From the NCBI GenBank assembly GCA_963579025.1, contig CAUZFZ010000093.1:1-41406 (forward strand): a DNA stretch of 41,406 bases, in the 5' to 3' direction. The notes under the pieces are model-generated. The model was not told the origin of the DNA. It did not search any database and saw nothing but the letters and a program-made list of their open reading frames with translations. The stretch's first letter is position 1, and each line of letters opens with the position of its first letter. The DNA comes from CAUZFZ01 sp963579025. Its GTDB lineage: Bacteria; Planctomycetota; Planctomycetia; Planctomycetales; Planctomycetaceae. The translations under genes and the position numbers were made by a program. Shown piece by piece: positions 1 to 7,647 of this stretch.

Positions 1-105
1 ATCGCTCCTGAAGCAGCATCCCGGCAAAGAAAGCATTGCCATGAAGCGCCGGCATTGCGGATGGAACGACAACTTCCTGCTCCAAGTCCTTGTCCCACAA
101 CGGAG
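1..105 (-). other. Open frame continuing past the kinase stop to the window edge
   Basis: After the kinase stop at 106-108 a different minus-strand frame is open to base 1. It reads TPLWDKDLEQEVVV, then a segment including ALHGNAFFAGMLLQER. It has protein-like composition and no start codon next to the stop. It could be the rest of the second LamG domain after a one-base frameshift, or an unrelated chance frame. The left window edge prevents a decision. Confidence 0.35.
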
Positions 106-2409
106 TTAGTGTGCGCTGGCCCTGGCTTCGATCGTCAACGGGTGAGTGCCGTCATAGGACACGCTTTCCAGCAGAACTCCGGAAGACTGGCCATCGAATT
201 TCAATGCGAAGGGCGCCCAGTCCTCAGTCATTGGACGGACGGCGGGCGGCTGCCAGTCCTCAACTTCCACCCATGTGGTGGCACCGATGATTTCGGCATC
301 GTTTCCGTTGCCCGAGGCGTCCTTCAGGACGGTGCCCCGTCCTTCATCGAAGTGGTACAGCGCGAGGGTCCTGTCGTCGGACTCGAAATGGTCTTTCGGT
401 TGCAATTGTTCTGGTGCACGTGCGACGTTCGAAATGCGCACTTCATGGATTCGTCCACGGAAATTGAACGGCTGCTCAGACGACGGTGCCTTACAACCAA
501 TGAAAATCGACCCTCCGCAGGATGGCCGACCTCCCATGACGTTGACCGGCCTGCCGTTCGGCGCTAGTTCGCTGCATTGGAGCAGCAGTGAATCGGAACG
601 CTGGCCGTTGCAGTACACATGCACAGTTTCTCCGTCGTAGACCGCAGCAATGTGGATCGGCTCATCGGGTACGATTCTGACGCCGCCGCGCCTGTAGGTC
701 TGACGCGCCGGGTCGGTAACGGCAGCGTAGGTCTCCCACCGGTATCCGTTGCTGATCAGGTCAAATCCAGCGGTAGTGATGACCATCCCTGCAGCGCTGT
801 CCTCAGGCGTCACGATCGCCTCGAGCGTCAGCGGATGCGATCCGTCGTAGCGCAGGTTTTTGACCGCGACACCAGACGTCTCGCCGTCGAAATAGAGAGC
901 CGGCTCTTCCGGTCTGATTGCGATCGGGTCGGCGGCAGTGGTCGGTAAGGAATTGTCACTGGAGGTGGCTGCGACGTCTGAATTCTGTTCTGCCGGAGTG
1001 ACATTCTCGGGCTGCAGGTCGCCGTTGCGATTCAACGCGACGAACAGAGTTGCGAGGACACCGATGCAAAAGGCGGTGGCAGCAGCGAATCGAAGTCGCG
1101 GCGATCCCACTTTCGGGGCGGTGTCCCCAGACGCAGTCACATCGCTGGCGGCTCGCGGCAGGTTCGAAACATTGGCCGGTGGCAGGGTTTCGGAGTTGAA
1201 GTCATCGTCCACCACCTGTGTCGCCGACGATTCCGCAAGTGTTGGTTCTTCGTTGTTCGCGAACTGTTCGGGTTGCACGTCCACTTGCGTGGGTACGGGA
1301 TGTGTCCTGATCGTGTCGTCTTCCGGCAACTGGATGAAGCTGCCTGTGCCATCCTCGTCCATGTCCAGGGTGGCGACGTTTGCGGTGTCGGGTTCGTCTT
1401 CCAGTTCGATGCATTCCAGCGAATCAATTAATTCCTGCATCGACTGCGGTCGGTCGTCGGGACGTTTTGCCATCATCCTCTGGTAGATACCTTCAAGCTC
1501 TTCCGGGACGTCGCGCAGTTCGGTGAGTTTCGGGATGGGTCCTTCGCGGTGAGCCAGCAAGCGGCTCATCATCGATTCAGCGGCAAATGGGGCCTTGCCG
1601 ATTAACAGGAAATACAGCGTGCAGCCCAGACTGTAGATGTCGGAACGATGGTCGGCCGAGCGGGCGTCCATGGCCTGCTCGGGAGCCATGTAGTCCACTG
1701 TTCCCATAATGCTGCCCGAGCCGGTGAGGTCGTCCGTTTCGGCTTCGCCGGGTGTGGGTTTCATCCGGGCCAGTCCCAGGTCAAGCACGCGGACGACACC
1801 CGCCAAATCGATCAGCAGATTCGACGGCTTGACGTCGCGATGGACCACGCCCTGTTCGTGAGCAAAGGCGAGTCCCGCGGCAACCTGGCAGATCGCATCC
1901 ACGGCTGCGGCCAAGGACAGCGGGCCCTCTTTCTTGACTTTGACCCTCAGATTTTTTCCGGGTATGTACTTCATCACCAGATAGAGACTGCCGTCTTCGC
2001 GCGAACCGGCGTCATAGGCGGGAACAATGTTCGGATGTTCCAGCTTCGCCGCCGCCTCGACTTCACGCGCAAAGCGTTGTTTCAGGTCTCCGGATACGGT
2101 GTACAGCGGCAGCAGGAATTTGATCGCCACATACCGCTTCATCGTCCGGTGGCGGGCCTTCAGCACGTAGCCCATGCCACCACGACCGATTTGGTCAATC
2201 ACGTCGTACTCACCGATCACCAATGGGAGCTTGTCGTCATTGAGAATTGTCTGCGCCTGAAAGCCGGTTAGGACGCCCTGTTCTGTCAGCCATTCGGCGA
2301 GTTGCTCATCACTGCTGTCTGCCGGGGCTGTGATCAGCAGTTCGGCGGTCGGGCCATCGACGAGACCGGACTCTTCCAGACGTCGCATAAACACTGAATC
2401 ACTCATCAA
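106..2409 (-). CDS. Membrane Ser/Thr protein kinase with C-terminal LamG domains, probably frameshifted at its 3' end
   Basis: Hanks-type kinase, predicted to phosphorylate Ser/Thr on target proteins at the inner membrane. A short N-terminal region (about 1-66) precedes the kinase domain (about 68-335), which shows the glycine loop GRGGMG at 75-80, the catalytic lysine in VAIKF (K97), HRDVKPSN at 190-197, DLG at 210-212 and APE in MAPEQ. An acidic Ser/Thr-rich linker leads to one transmembrane helix at about 441-459, so the C-terminal part faces the periplasm. A concanavalin/LamG-like domain begins near 505 (ALYFDGETSGV). A second begins near 737 with a matching opening (ALKFDGQSSGV) and is cut after about 30 residues by TAA. 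Kinase-LamG fusions are common in Planctomycetota; the ligand is unknown. The start MMSDS follows the usual N-terminal pattern. The kinase call is firm, the 3' end is not. Confidence 0.9.
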   Translation of the reverse strand: MMSDSVFMRRLEESGLVDGPTAELLITAPADSSDEQLAEWLTEQGVLTGFQAQTILNDDKLPLVIGEYDVIDQIGRGGMGYVLKARHRTMKRYVAIKFLLPLYTVSGDLKQRFAREVEAAAKLEHPNIVPAYDAGSREDGSLYLVMKYIPGKNLRVKVKKEGPLSLAAAVDAICQVAAGLAFAHEQGVVHRDVKPSNLLIDLAGVVRVLDLGLARMKPTPGEAETDDLTGSGSIMGTVDYMAPEQAMDARSADHRSDIYSLGCTLYFLLIGKAPFAAESMMSRLLAHREGPIPKLTELRDVPEELEGIYQRMMAKRPDDRPQSMQELIDSLECIELEDEPDTANVATLDMDEDGTGSFIQLPEDDTIRTHPVPTQVDVQPEQFANNEEPTLAESSATQVVDDDFNSETLPPANVSNLPRAASDVTASGDTAPKVGSPRLRFAAATAFCIGVLATLFVALNRNGDLQPENVTPAEQNSDVAATSSDNSLPTTAADPIAIRPEEPALYFDGETSGVAVKNLRYDGSHPLTLEAIVTPEDSAAGMVITTAGFDLISNGYRWETYAAVTDPARQTYRRGGVRIVPDEPIHIAAVYDGETVHVYCNGQRSDSLLLQCSELAPNGRPVNVMGGRPSCGGSIFIGCKAPSSEQPFNFRGRIHEVRISNVARAPEQLQPKDHFESDDRTLALYHFDEGRGTVLKDASGNGNDAEIIGATTWVEVEDWQPPAVRPMTEDWAPFALKFDGQSSGVLLESVSYDGTHPLTIEARASAH

Positions 2410-2751
2410 CGAATCCCCGGCTCAACAGCTCCGACATGTACTGTCAGACTTCAGCTCGTAACGACTGCAGCCTTTCGAGCATATCGGATTGTGAAGTCGG
2501 TTTCGCGGGATGGTCGAGTAGAAGTGGGGGACGTGCTGACTCAATGAGCCACCTGCACGAGTGCCATCAGACCGAATCCGGTCATGAATGACCATGCGAT
2601 CTGGTCCGGGCTGCGCGTTTCCAGTGCGTCTGGAATCAGCTCGACAATGACCAGATACATCATCGCGCGGGACGCTCGACATTGCATCCGACGTCACGCC
2701 GGGATTGGCCCTGCAGATCTTCCTGCCTCGAACCAGCGAGCGATGATCCTG
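2410..2751. other. Intergenic region, no gene seen
   Basis: About 340 bases lie between the kinase start and the stop of the beta-barrel gene. The only open frame of note (minus strand, about 90 codons) has arginine/serine-rich composition and no recognisable domain. I see no hairpin followed by a T-tract. It presumably holds the kinase promoter. Confidence 0.5.
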
Positions 2752-3861
2752 TCAGTAGACGAATGACAGAGTAACTGTCAGACGTTCGTCGAGCAGGTCG
2801 TTACGTTTGGTGAGTGGGAACTCATAGGCAGCGGCTGCTTCCCAGTTCGGATTGAACTTGTACGTGCCGCCGAACGCGGTGGTCAGGATGTGATTTCCCG
2901 CGACGTCTCCCGATCCCAGGTTGATCAGGTCGCCGCCTTCTTCGTCAACTCCCTGGAACGCGGTCGCTCGGCCACTTCGGGTGTATTGCAGACCATTCAT
3001 CTCCCATAGCGCGTACAGATTGTCCGTGACTGCGTGGTCGAGATGCAGGCTGTAAAACAGCGAAGTACTCTCAGCCGAAGGATCGCTGGGGAAGTGACCT
3101 CCCACGGCGGCCACGAAGTGAGTGTCACAATTGAATTCCTTGCCAACAGACAGGAAGGGATTCCATGTACCATCACCATTGCCCTGAAAAACCTCCGAGC
3201 TGCCATTCGACCACTCATACTGAAAGCCACCGGTGAGGAGAAACTGATTTTCGACATCTCGAATCAGCACGTATTTGAATCCCGTCGCGATGTCGGCAGT
3301 GCCCTCACGATTGGGCAGCAGGTCTGACTGAAGTTCGATGTATCCGTCCTTCTGCGCGATAAATGAAAGACGGTCGGTCAGAGCAATCGCCACTTCCATG
3401 CCGTAGACCTGCAGATCGCCGCCCTGCAGAAGTGAACTCTCTGGAATCGTCTGGTTAATGAACAGGAAGCGAATGCGAGTCCGCGAACGCGGATCTTCAA
3501 AGAACACGGAATTCGTGACGGGTTCGATAAAGCGATCAAACGCACGATCGCTTTTCAGGTTCGTCCCCAGCGGGCACAGCGCGGTGCCAAGCGTGTCAAA
3601 CACATCCCCGAGCAATCCCGCGTCGCTTGATCCACAGTCCATCCATGAACCGCAGCCGGCGCCGCATTGCGACCCGGCCGGCCGACATCCGGCTCCCATG
3701 GCAGGTGAGACGCTCGCGGATTCCGGCGATTCGGCATCGGCCAGAGCGATCAGCTCCTGTGGTGGTCCACTCAGTTGAGCTAACAGGTCGTCGGCCTGAG
3801 CGCAGCTCATTGAAACGCCAAAGGCGCACACGGCTGTGGCGAGAGTCCCGGAAAAGTTCAT
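2752..3861 (-). CDS. Outer-membrane beta-barrel protein (exported, function unknown)
   Basis: A 369-residue protein. The reading frame extends to 3948, but ATG 3861 is chosen because it is preceded by a GGGAA-type ribosome site and starts a clean Sec signal (MNFSGTLATAVCAFGVSMSC, cleavage near AQA-DD). A Cys/Gly-rich segment follows (CGAGCGSWMDCGSS), which might bind metal or form disulfides. The rest is alternating polar and hydrophobic beta strands with aromatic girdles (for example FQYEWSNGSSEV, YSLHLDHAV), ending in LTVTLSFVY, a terminal aromatic strand like the BAM recognition signal. This pattern suggests a transmembrane beta-barrel of the planctomycete porin-like hypothetical class; no substrate can be inferred. 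It is monocistronic, with long non-coding flanks on both sides. Confidence 0.75.
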   Translation of the reverse strand: MNFSGTLATAVCAFGVSMSCAQADDLLAQLSGPPQELIALADAESPESASVSPAMGAGCRPAGSQCGAGCGSWMDCGSSDAGLLGDVFDTLGTALCPLGTNLKSDRAFDRFIEPVTNSVFFEDPRSRTRIRFLFINQTIPESSLLQGGDLQVYGMEVAIALTDRLSFIAQKDGYIELQSDLLPNREGTADIATGFKYVLIRDVENQFLLTGGFQYEWSNGSSEVFQGNGDGTWNPFLSVGKEFNCDTHFVAAVGGHFPSDPSAESTSLFYSLHLDHAVTDNLYALWEMNGLQYTRSGRATAFQGVDEEGGDLINLGSGDVAGNHILTTAFGGTYKFNPNWEAAAAYEFPLTKRNDLLDERLTVTLSFVY

Positions 3862-4135
3862 GGCAATTCCCTTCGACTGCCGACAGTCCGCAAACTCTCG
3901 GACTGGGCGACGTTTCAAGAGGTTTGGATTCGAACGGGGCGGGTCCACTCAGCGCTTTTCTCATCGGATTTCGCACACTTTGCACTGTCCAGGATTCCTC
4001 GAATTCTCGGCTGTACACACGATCGTCTCCCGTGCAATTCGCAGGCTCCGAATGATCGTTACAGTTTTCCTGGGATTCTGATCGCGCGACGTGACAATAC
4101 ACACGCCGCACGCCTGTTCGCACACGTTCAAGAGC

Positions 4136-4164
4136 TTCACTAAGTGAACACAATAACTGTTCAC
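4136..4164. promoter_or_regulatory. Clustered GTGAA/TTCAC palindromes, possible operator
   Basis: TTCAC-taa-GTGAA (4136-4148) overlaps GTGAACA-n7-TGTTCAC (4144-4164), giving three alternating half-sites in 29 bases. This is typical of a dimeric repressor or activator site. It lies about 275 bases upstream of the beta-barrel gene start on the other strand. The binding protein is unknown, and the spacing to any promoter cannot be judged. Confidence 0.35.
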
Positions 4165-4336
4165 CGGCATCTGCGGTCATGATTTGGACCGGGAAGACGT
4201 GATGGGGGACGCGACCTGCTCATGGGAGTCATGCAGTGGAACTGCGCCAACGACCGACACAGGACTCAAACTCGCCACTCATTTTGACGAATTGATGATC
4301 GCGATAAGGCGACTTTTTACCGCACTACTGGTTCTT

Positions 4337-4365
4337 AGTTGCACATCACCAACACAGGTGCAACT
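4337..4365. repeat. 8-bp inverted repeat AGTTGCAC / GTGCAACT
   Basis: A perfect 8-base inverted repeat with a 13-base spacer (4337-4344 and 4358-4365). There is no T-tract on either side, so it is probably not a terminator. It may be a protein binding site or a hairpin; nothing further can be said. Confidence 0.35.
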
Positions 4366-4542
4366 CGAGAAATCACTCGGAGAGAACACAGACTTTGAGG
4401 CGATTTCATCAAAATCAAGCCGCAGCCTGGACACCAGAAAAGTCTCGGCACGACGCTCTGGAGACGCCCGATAACCGGCAGTTGGGAAACAACTTGCGTC
4501 GAGCCTTCGAGTTGCGGCGTGTCTGCGAACGGGCGCAAAAGA

Positions 4543-4579
4543 AAACCCCACGGTCGCGAATTTCGCTACCGTGGGGTTT
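4543..4579 (-). terminator. Rho-independent terminator of the tRNA-Met gene
   Basis: A 12-bp perfect stem (4543-4554 with 4568-4579, core CCCCACGGT) has a loop that itself contains GCGAA/TTCGC. Reading along the minus strand it begins 3 bases after the tRNA discriminator base and is followed by TTTTCTTTT. That geometry fits intrinsic termination of the tRNA transcript. Confidence 0.85.
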
Positions 4580-4582
4580 CAG

Positions 4583-4656
<74 letters not shown>

Positions 4657-4773
4657 ACATTTTCTTCCGGTGAGTAGATTATTGCGTAGACGGCCGGGTC
4701 GGTCCACACTCCGCCGCCGGTTTTCCGACGAGAGACTGACATCTCCGATCAGATGACCCGATCGCCGCGATTT

Positions 4774-5256
4774 TCAGCGGGAATACTCGGCCATTCGCTG
4801 CTCGATGCGACGGTGCAGTGCTTCGATCTGAGCCAGCGTGTCGCGGAATTGATTTGCGTCAACACAACCGGTCATACGGCCCAGCAGGTCCGCCTGCGGA
4901 CTGATTGCGATCGTACAGGGGATGCGATTGACCTCGAGGATTCGTGCGATCTCCGCGTGCTTCTGGATGTCCAGCTTCACCGGAACAAATGATCGGTTCA
5001 CGTATTGAGCGACGCCCGGACTTGCGAGCGTTTCCTGCTCCATTCGCTGACAAAAGCCGCACCAGTCGGCGCCGAAAGTGATTAGTAAGGGCCGATCGAC
5101 CGTTTTCGCCTCGTGATGGGCCACCGTCAGGTCTGTGCGCCAGACGATACCCTGCCGGCTCGGAGACGCGTCCTGGCGGAATTGACCGGCGACCGTAATC
5201 GTGGCCAGAACGGCCAGGCTGACAAGCACCACGGGTATGAGCTGTGTTCGCTTCAT
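4774..5256 (-). CDS. Exported or membrane-anchored thioredoxin-like protein
   Basis: A 160-residue protein. The frame runs to 5352, but ATG 5256 is preferred: it has GGAAAG upstream and begins a signal or anchor segment (MKRTQLIPVVLVSLAVLATI). The thioredoxin fold then shows WCGFC, the active-site CXXC, within TFGADWCGFCQRMEQE, and a later cis-proline region (NRIPCTIAISP). The family reduces or isomerises disulfides or transfers electrons, and similar planctomycete proteins act in the periplasm. The segment between (VAHHEAKTVDRPLLITFGAD) matches the usual DUF899/thioredoxin_7-like lead-in. It is oriented with the genes upstream but separated from the PPC gene by about 240 bases, so it may have its own promoter. 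Confidence 0.88.
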   Translation of the reverse strand: MKRTQLIPVVLVSLAVLATITVAGQFRQDASPSRQGIVWRTDLTVAHHEAKTVDRPLLITFGADWCGFCQRMEQETLASPGVAQYVNRSFVPVKLDIQKHAEIARILEVNRIPCTIAISPQADLLGRMTGCVDANQFRDTLAQIEALHRRIEQRMAEYSR

Positions 5257-5493
5257 GATCGACACTTTCCAGAATGGATTCGTGCGCGGGACGGGCAGGA
5301 CCGGCAATGGGTTGCAGCGAAAAGAGCTGCGGAACCGGTCTTCGCGAGTCATCGGATCCAGCGGGTCGTGTCGATTGCCCGGATGTGTCAGCGAGCGGGA
5401 TCGTGTCGAAGGTACTGTCGGACGAAACGATCAGGGGAACTTTGCGGCCTGGCGGGGAGTGATGGACCACGCCCGGAATGGCACAGATCAGCT

Positions 5494-7590
5494 CTATTCT
5501 GCCACGACGCTGACCCACAGAGGGTCGGCCGAGAATGTCGTTTTCATGACAAAATTGAGAGAGACGTTGGCCGTAATCGGGACAAGCTGTCGGTCCACGG
5601 GCTCGGCTTTCGCGTCGGCAACCAGCACGATGTGTCCAGTTGTGTTTTTTCCTGTGATCAGTTTCGAGCTCTTGCCCTCGTCGAATTTCACGCCCGGCGG
5701 CAGCGTGTTGCAGAATTCCTGCAGATGAAAGAAGCGACAGTCGAGCGACACGTTCTTGTCGAATCCTTCGGCCCGTTCGATCGTGACTTCGATCTTCTTC
5801 GACTCCCCAGGCTTCAGTGAGATATCGCTCTCGCTGAGCTTGATCCCCAGGATGTCCGTCGGTGCGGCCACCGACACGGTATGCACTTCGACCGGCCAGT
5901 GACCTCGGCCACCGCCTGGCTGATACATTTCCTGATAGATCGCCGCAGTCGCCGCCAGCTCAAGCGGTTCGGCCGCCTCGCCTGGTTTCCACGTGGATGT
6001 GCCGCGAATGCGGATGTTCTGAACAAGCGCCTTCGCGTCCGGTGCGGCCCGAAGAATGACGCACCCGTCTCGCCCCTTGTCGGGCAGAATCCGGCCGCAC
6101 ACAGCTTCGACCCCGTCTGGCAGGTCGTCCACATGAAGCTGCACGTCGCCCGTAAATCCGTTTTTGCGTTCGACCTGCACGAAGAACACACCACTGGTTC
6201 CGGGCGCGAGTAGTGTCTTATCTGTGTCGGCGTAGAGTCTGAAGTGTGGCTCCGCCCGCGTGATTTCAATGAAGTAAACAAAACTGTCTCCGCCGCGAAG
6301 ATGCATGTCGCGGATTTCGAGTGTGTAGGTCCCATCAGCGGGTACTTTCCAGTTCTCGATTCGCGAGTCCGCGAAACCTCGCTTCATGTCGCGCAGGTCG
6401 TCGTTCTCAGAAAGCTGCTTGCCGTCCGAGTTCAGCAGGCGGATGTAGGGATCGACCGATGACTGATACCGCCGCGCTCGCACTTCGAACGTGAATGCAT
6501 CGCCCTTCTTTGCTTCGAAGCGGAAGCAATCGACGTCGCTGGATTCCGAAATGCGTCCGTTGATACCAGCCGGAATTGTGACTGATTGCCCGCCTTCGGG
6601 GGTCGTATTGTCTGCATCAGTCTCGACGACGACTGGCAACGTTGTGGCATAAGCCGGGACAGGATTTGACTGATCGCCCGACAGATCAAGTTGAACCCAC
6701 GTTGGGCCGGTTTGAGCGTCCGCTGGCAATGTTACTGTCGACTTTCGCGTTTCCGGCAAATGCGATCCGACCAGCTCGACCTGCGTCTCTTCGCCGGGAG
6801 CGATACCCAGCGGATAAATGTTGGACACAAACGGCCGGTTGGTGACTTCGACGGAGTATTCCCAGTAAGTATTCCCGTGGTACCGCACATCGCGAATTTC
6901 CAGGTAGTAATCGCCCGCCCGCTCGAAAGTCACGGCGAGGAACGGGTCGCCAAAGAAGTAATTGTCGCTGGCAGCAACCGTCCCGCCCATCGCATTGCGA
7001 ATCGTGATCATCGGATCGGCATGTCGCTGCAGGTCATGGATGCGATCCTGCAGACGTGCGCAGCGGCAGTGGAAGTTGAGTCTGGCTCCAGCTTCGACCG
7101 TGAACTTGAAGTAGTCAACGTCTTCGTTCTGTTCGACGAGTCCGCAAATCGTCGCCGGCAGTGTGACCTCGTTGGCCTTATCCCGCGTGTTGTTATCTCC
7201 GGACTCATAGATCACTGGATCACGCACGACGACGAGCTGCCCGACCGTACTGACTCCCTGTGGAGTCGACATCTTCACGTCCCGCACGCCAGGCATCGCG
7301 TCTGCGTCGACTGTAAAATTCACCTTCAATTTCGTTAGGCTCGGCGGCTTCTCGCCTTCTTTCACCTCCGGGTGCATTACTTCGCCTGACACGCCCGTGC
7401 CTGAGACCAGCACCTGGTCGGCACCGAACATGCTGTAACGCGTGTTGAACTCCACCTCGCCGGAAGCTCCGGCCTGTACGGCTACCGGCTTCAGGCTCAT
7501 CACCATCGGGTAGCCTGTTTGCGCGACCAGACTTGCTGGATGTGATGCCAGCAGCAAGACCGTGATCAGCCGGAACAAGTGGTATCTCAT
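5494..7590 (-). CDS. Secreted pre-peptidase C-terminal (PPC) domain protein
   Basis: A 698-residue exported protein. The signal peptide is MRYHLFRLITVLLLASHPAS with cleavage after VAQ. An Ig-like N-terminal domain is followed by two PPC beta-sandwich modules. The first, near 130-250, includes NEDVDYFKFTVEAG and AGDYYLEIRD; the second, near 335-440, includes SSDVDCFRFEAKKGD and DGTYTLEIRDMH. The C-terminal third carries further Ig-like sandwiches, with LSESDISLKPGESKKIEVTI near residue 590. PPC modules are non-catalytic. In planctomycetes such proteins commonly accompany DUF1549/DUF1553 cytochrome-like proteins, and here the gene lies 57 bases downstream of one, so the two are probably cotranscribed. 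The function is unknown; a cell-surface binding or structural role is an inference. Confidence 0.85.
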   Translation of the reverse strand: MRYHLFRLITVLLLASHPASLVAQTGYPMVMSLKPVAVQAGASGEVEFNTRYSMFGADQVLVSGTGVSGEVMHPEVKEGEKPPSLTKLKVNFTVDADAMPGVRDVKMSTPQGVSTVGQLVVVRDPVIYESGDNNTRDKANEVTLPATICGLVEQNEDVDYFKFTVEAGARLNFHCRCARLQDRIHDLQRHADPMITIRNAMGGTVAASDNYFFGDPFLAVTFERAGDYYLEIRDVRYHGNTYWEYSVEVTNRPFVSNIYPLGIAPGEETQVELVGSHLPETRKSTVTLPADAQTGPTWVQLDLSGDQSNPVPAYATTLPVVVETDADNTTPEGGQSVTIPAGINGRISESSDVDCFRFEAKKGDAFTFEVRARRYQSSVDPYIRLLNSDGKQLSENDDLRDMKRGFADSRIENWKVPADGTYTLEIRDMHLRGGDSFVYFIEITRAEPHFRLYADTDKTLLAPGTSGVFFVQVERKNGFTGDVQLHVDDLPDGVEAVCGRILPDKGRDGCVILRAAPDAKALVQNIRIRGTSTWKPGEAAEPLELAATAAIYQEMYQPGGGRGHWPVEVHTVSVAAPTDILGIKLSESDISLKPGESKKIEVTIERAEGFDKNVSLDCRFFHLQEFCNTLPPGVKFDEGKSSKLITGKNTTGHIVLVADAKAEPVDRQLVPITANVSLNFVMKTTFSADPLWVSVVAE

Positions 7591-7647
7591 GGCAATCCCG
7601 ATAATTGAGCGACGCTTAGGCGACCACTGGTCGATGTCTTCTGCCCG

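Larger units (their letters stand above)
3862..4542. other. Long intergenic region upstream of the beta-barrel gene
   Basis: About 680 bases without a convincing gene. Open frames of 90-96 codons on both strands overlap each other and show no domain or coding-like codon use. The region holds two palindromic clusters listed separately (4136-4164 and 4337-4365), which may be operators or RNA hairpins in the beta-barrel gene's upstream region. Confidence 0.5.

Noticed and set aside
4184..4551. Overlapping 90-96 codon frames on both strands upstream of the tRNA
   Set aside because: They overlap each other, lack domains and show no convincing start signals.
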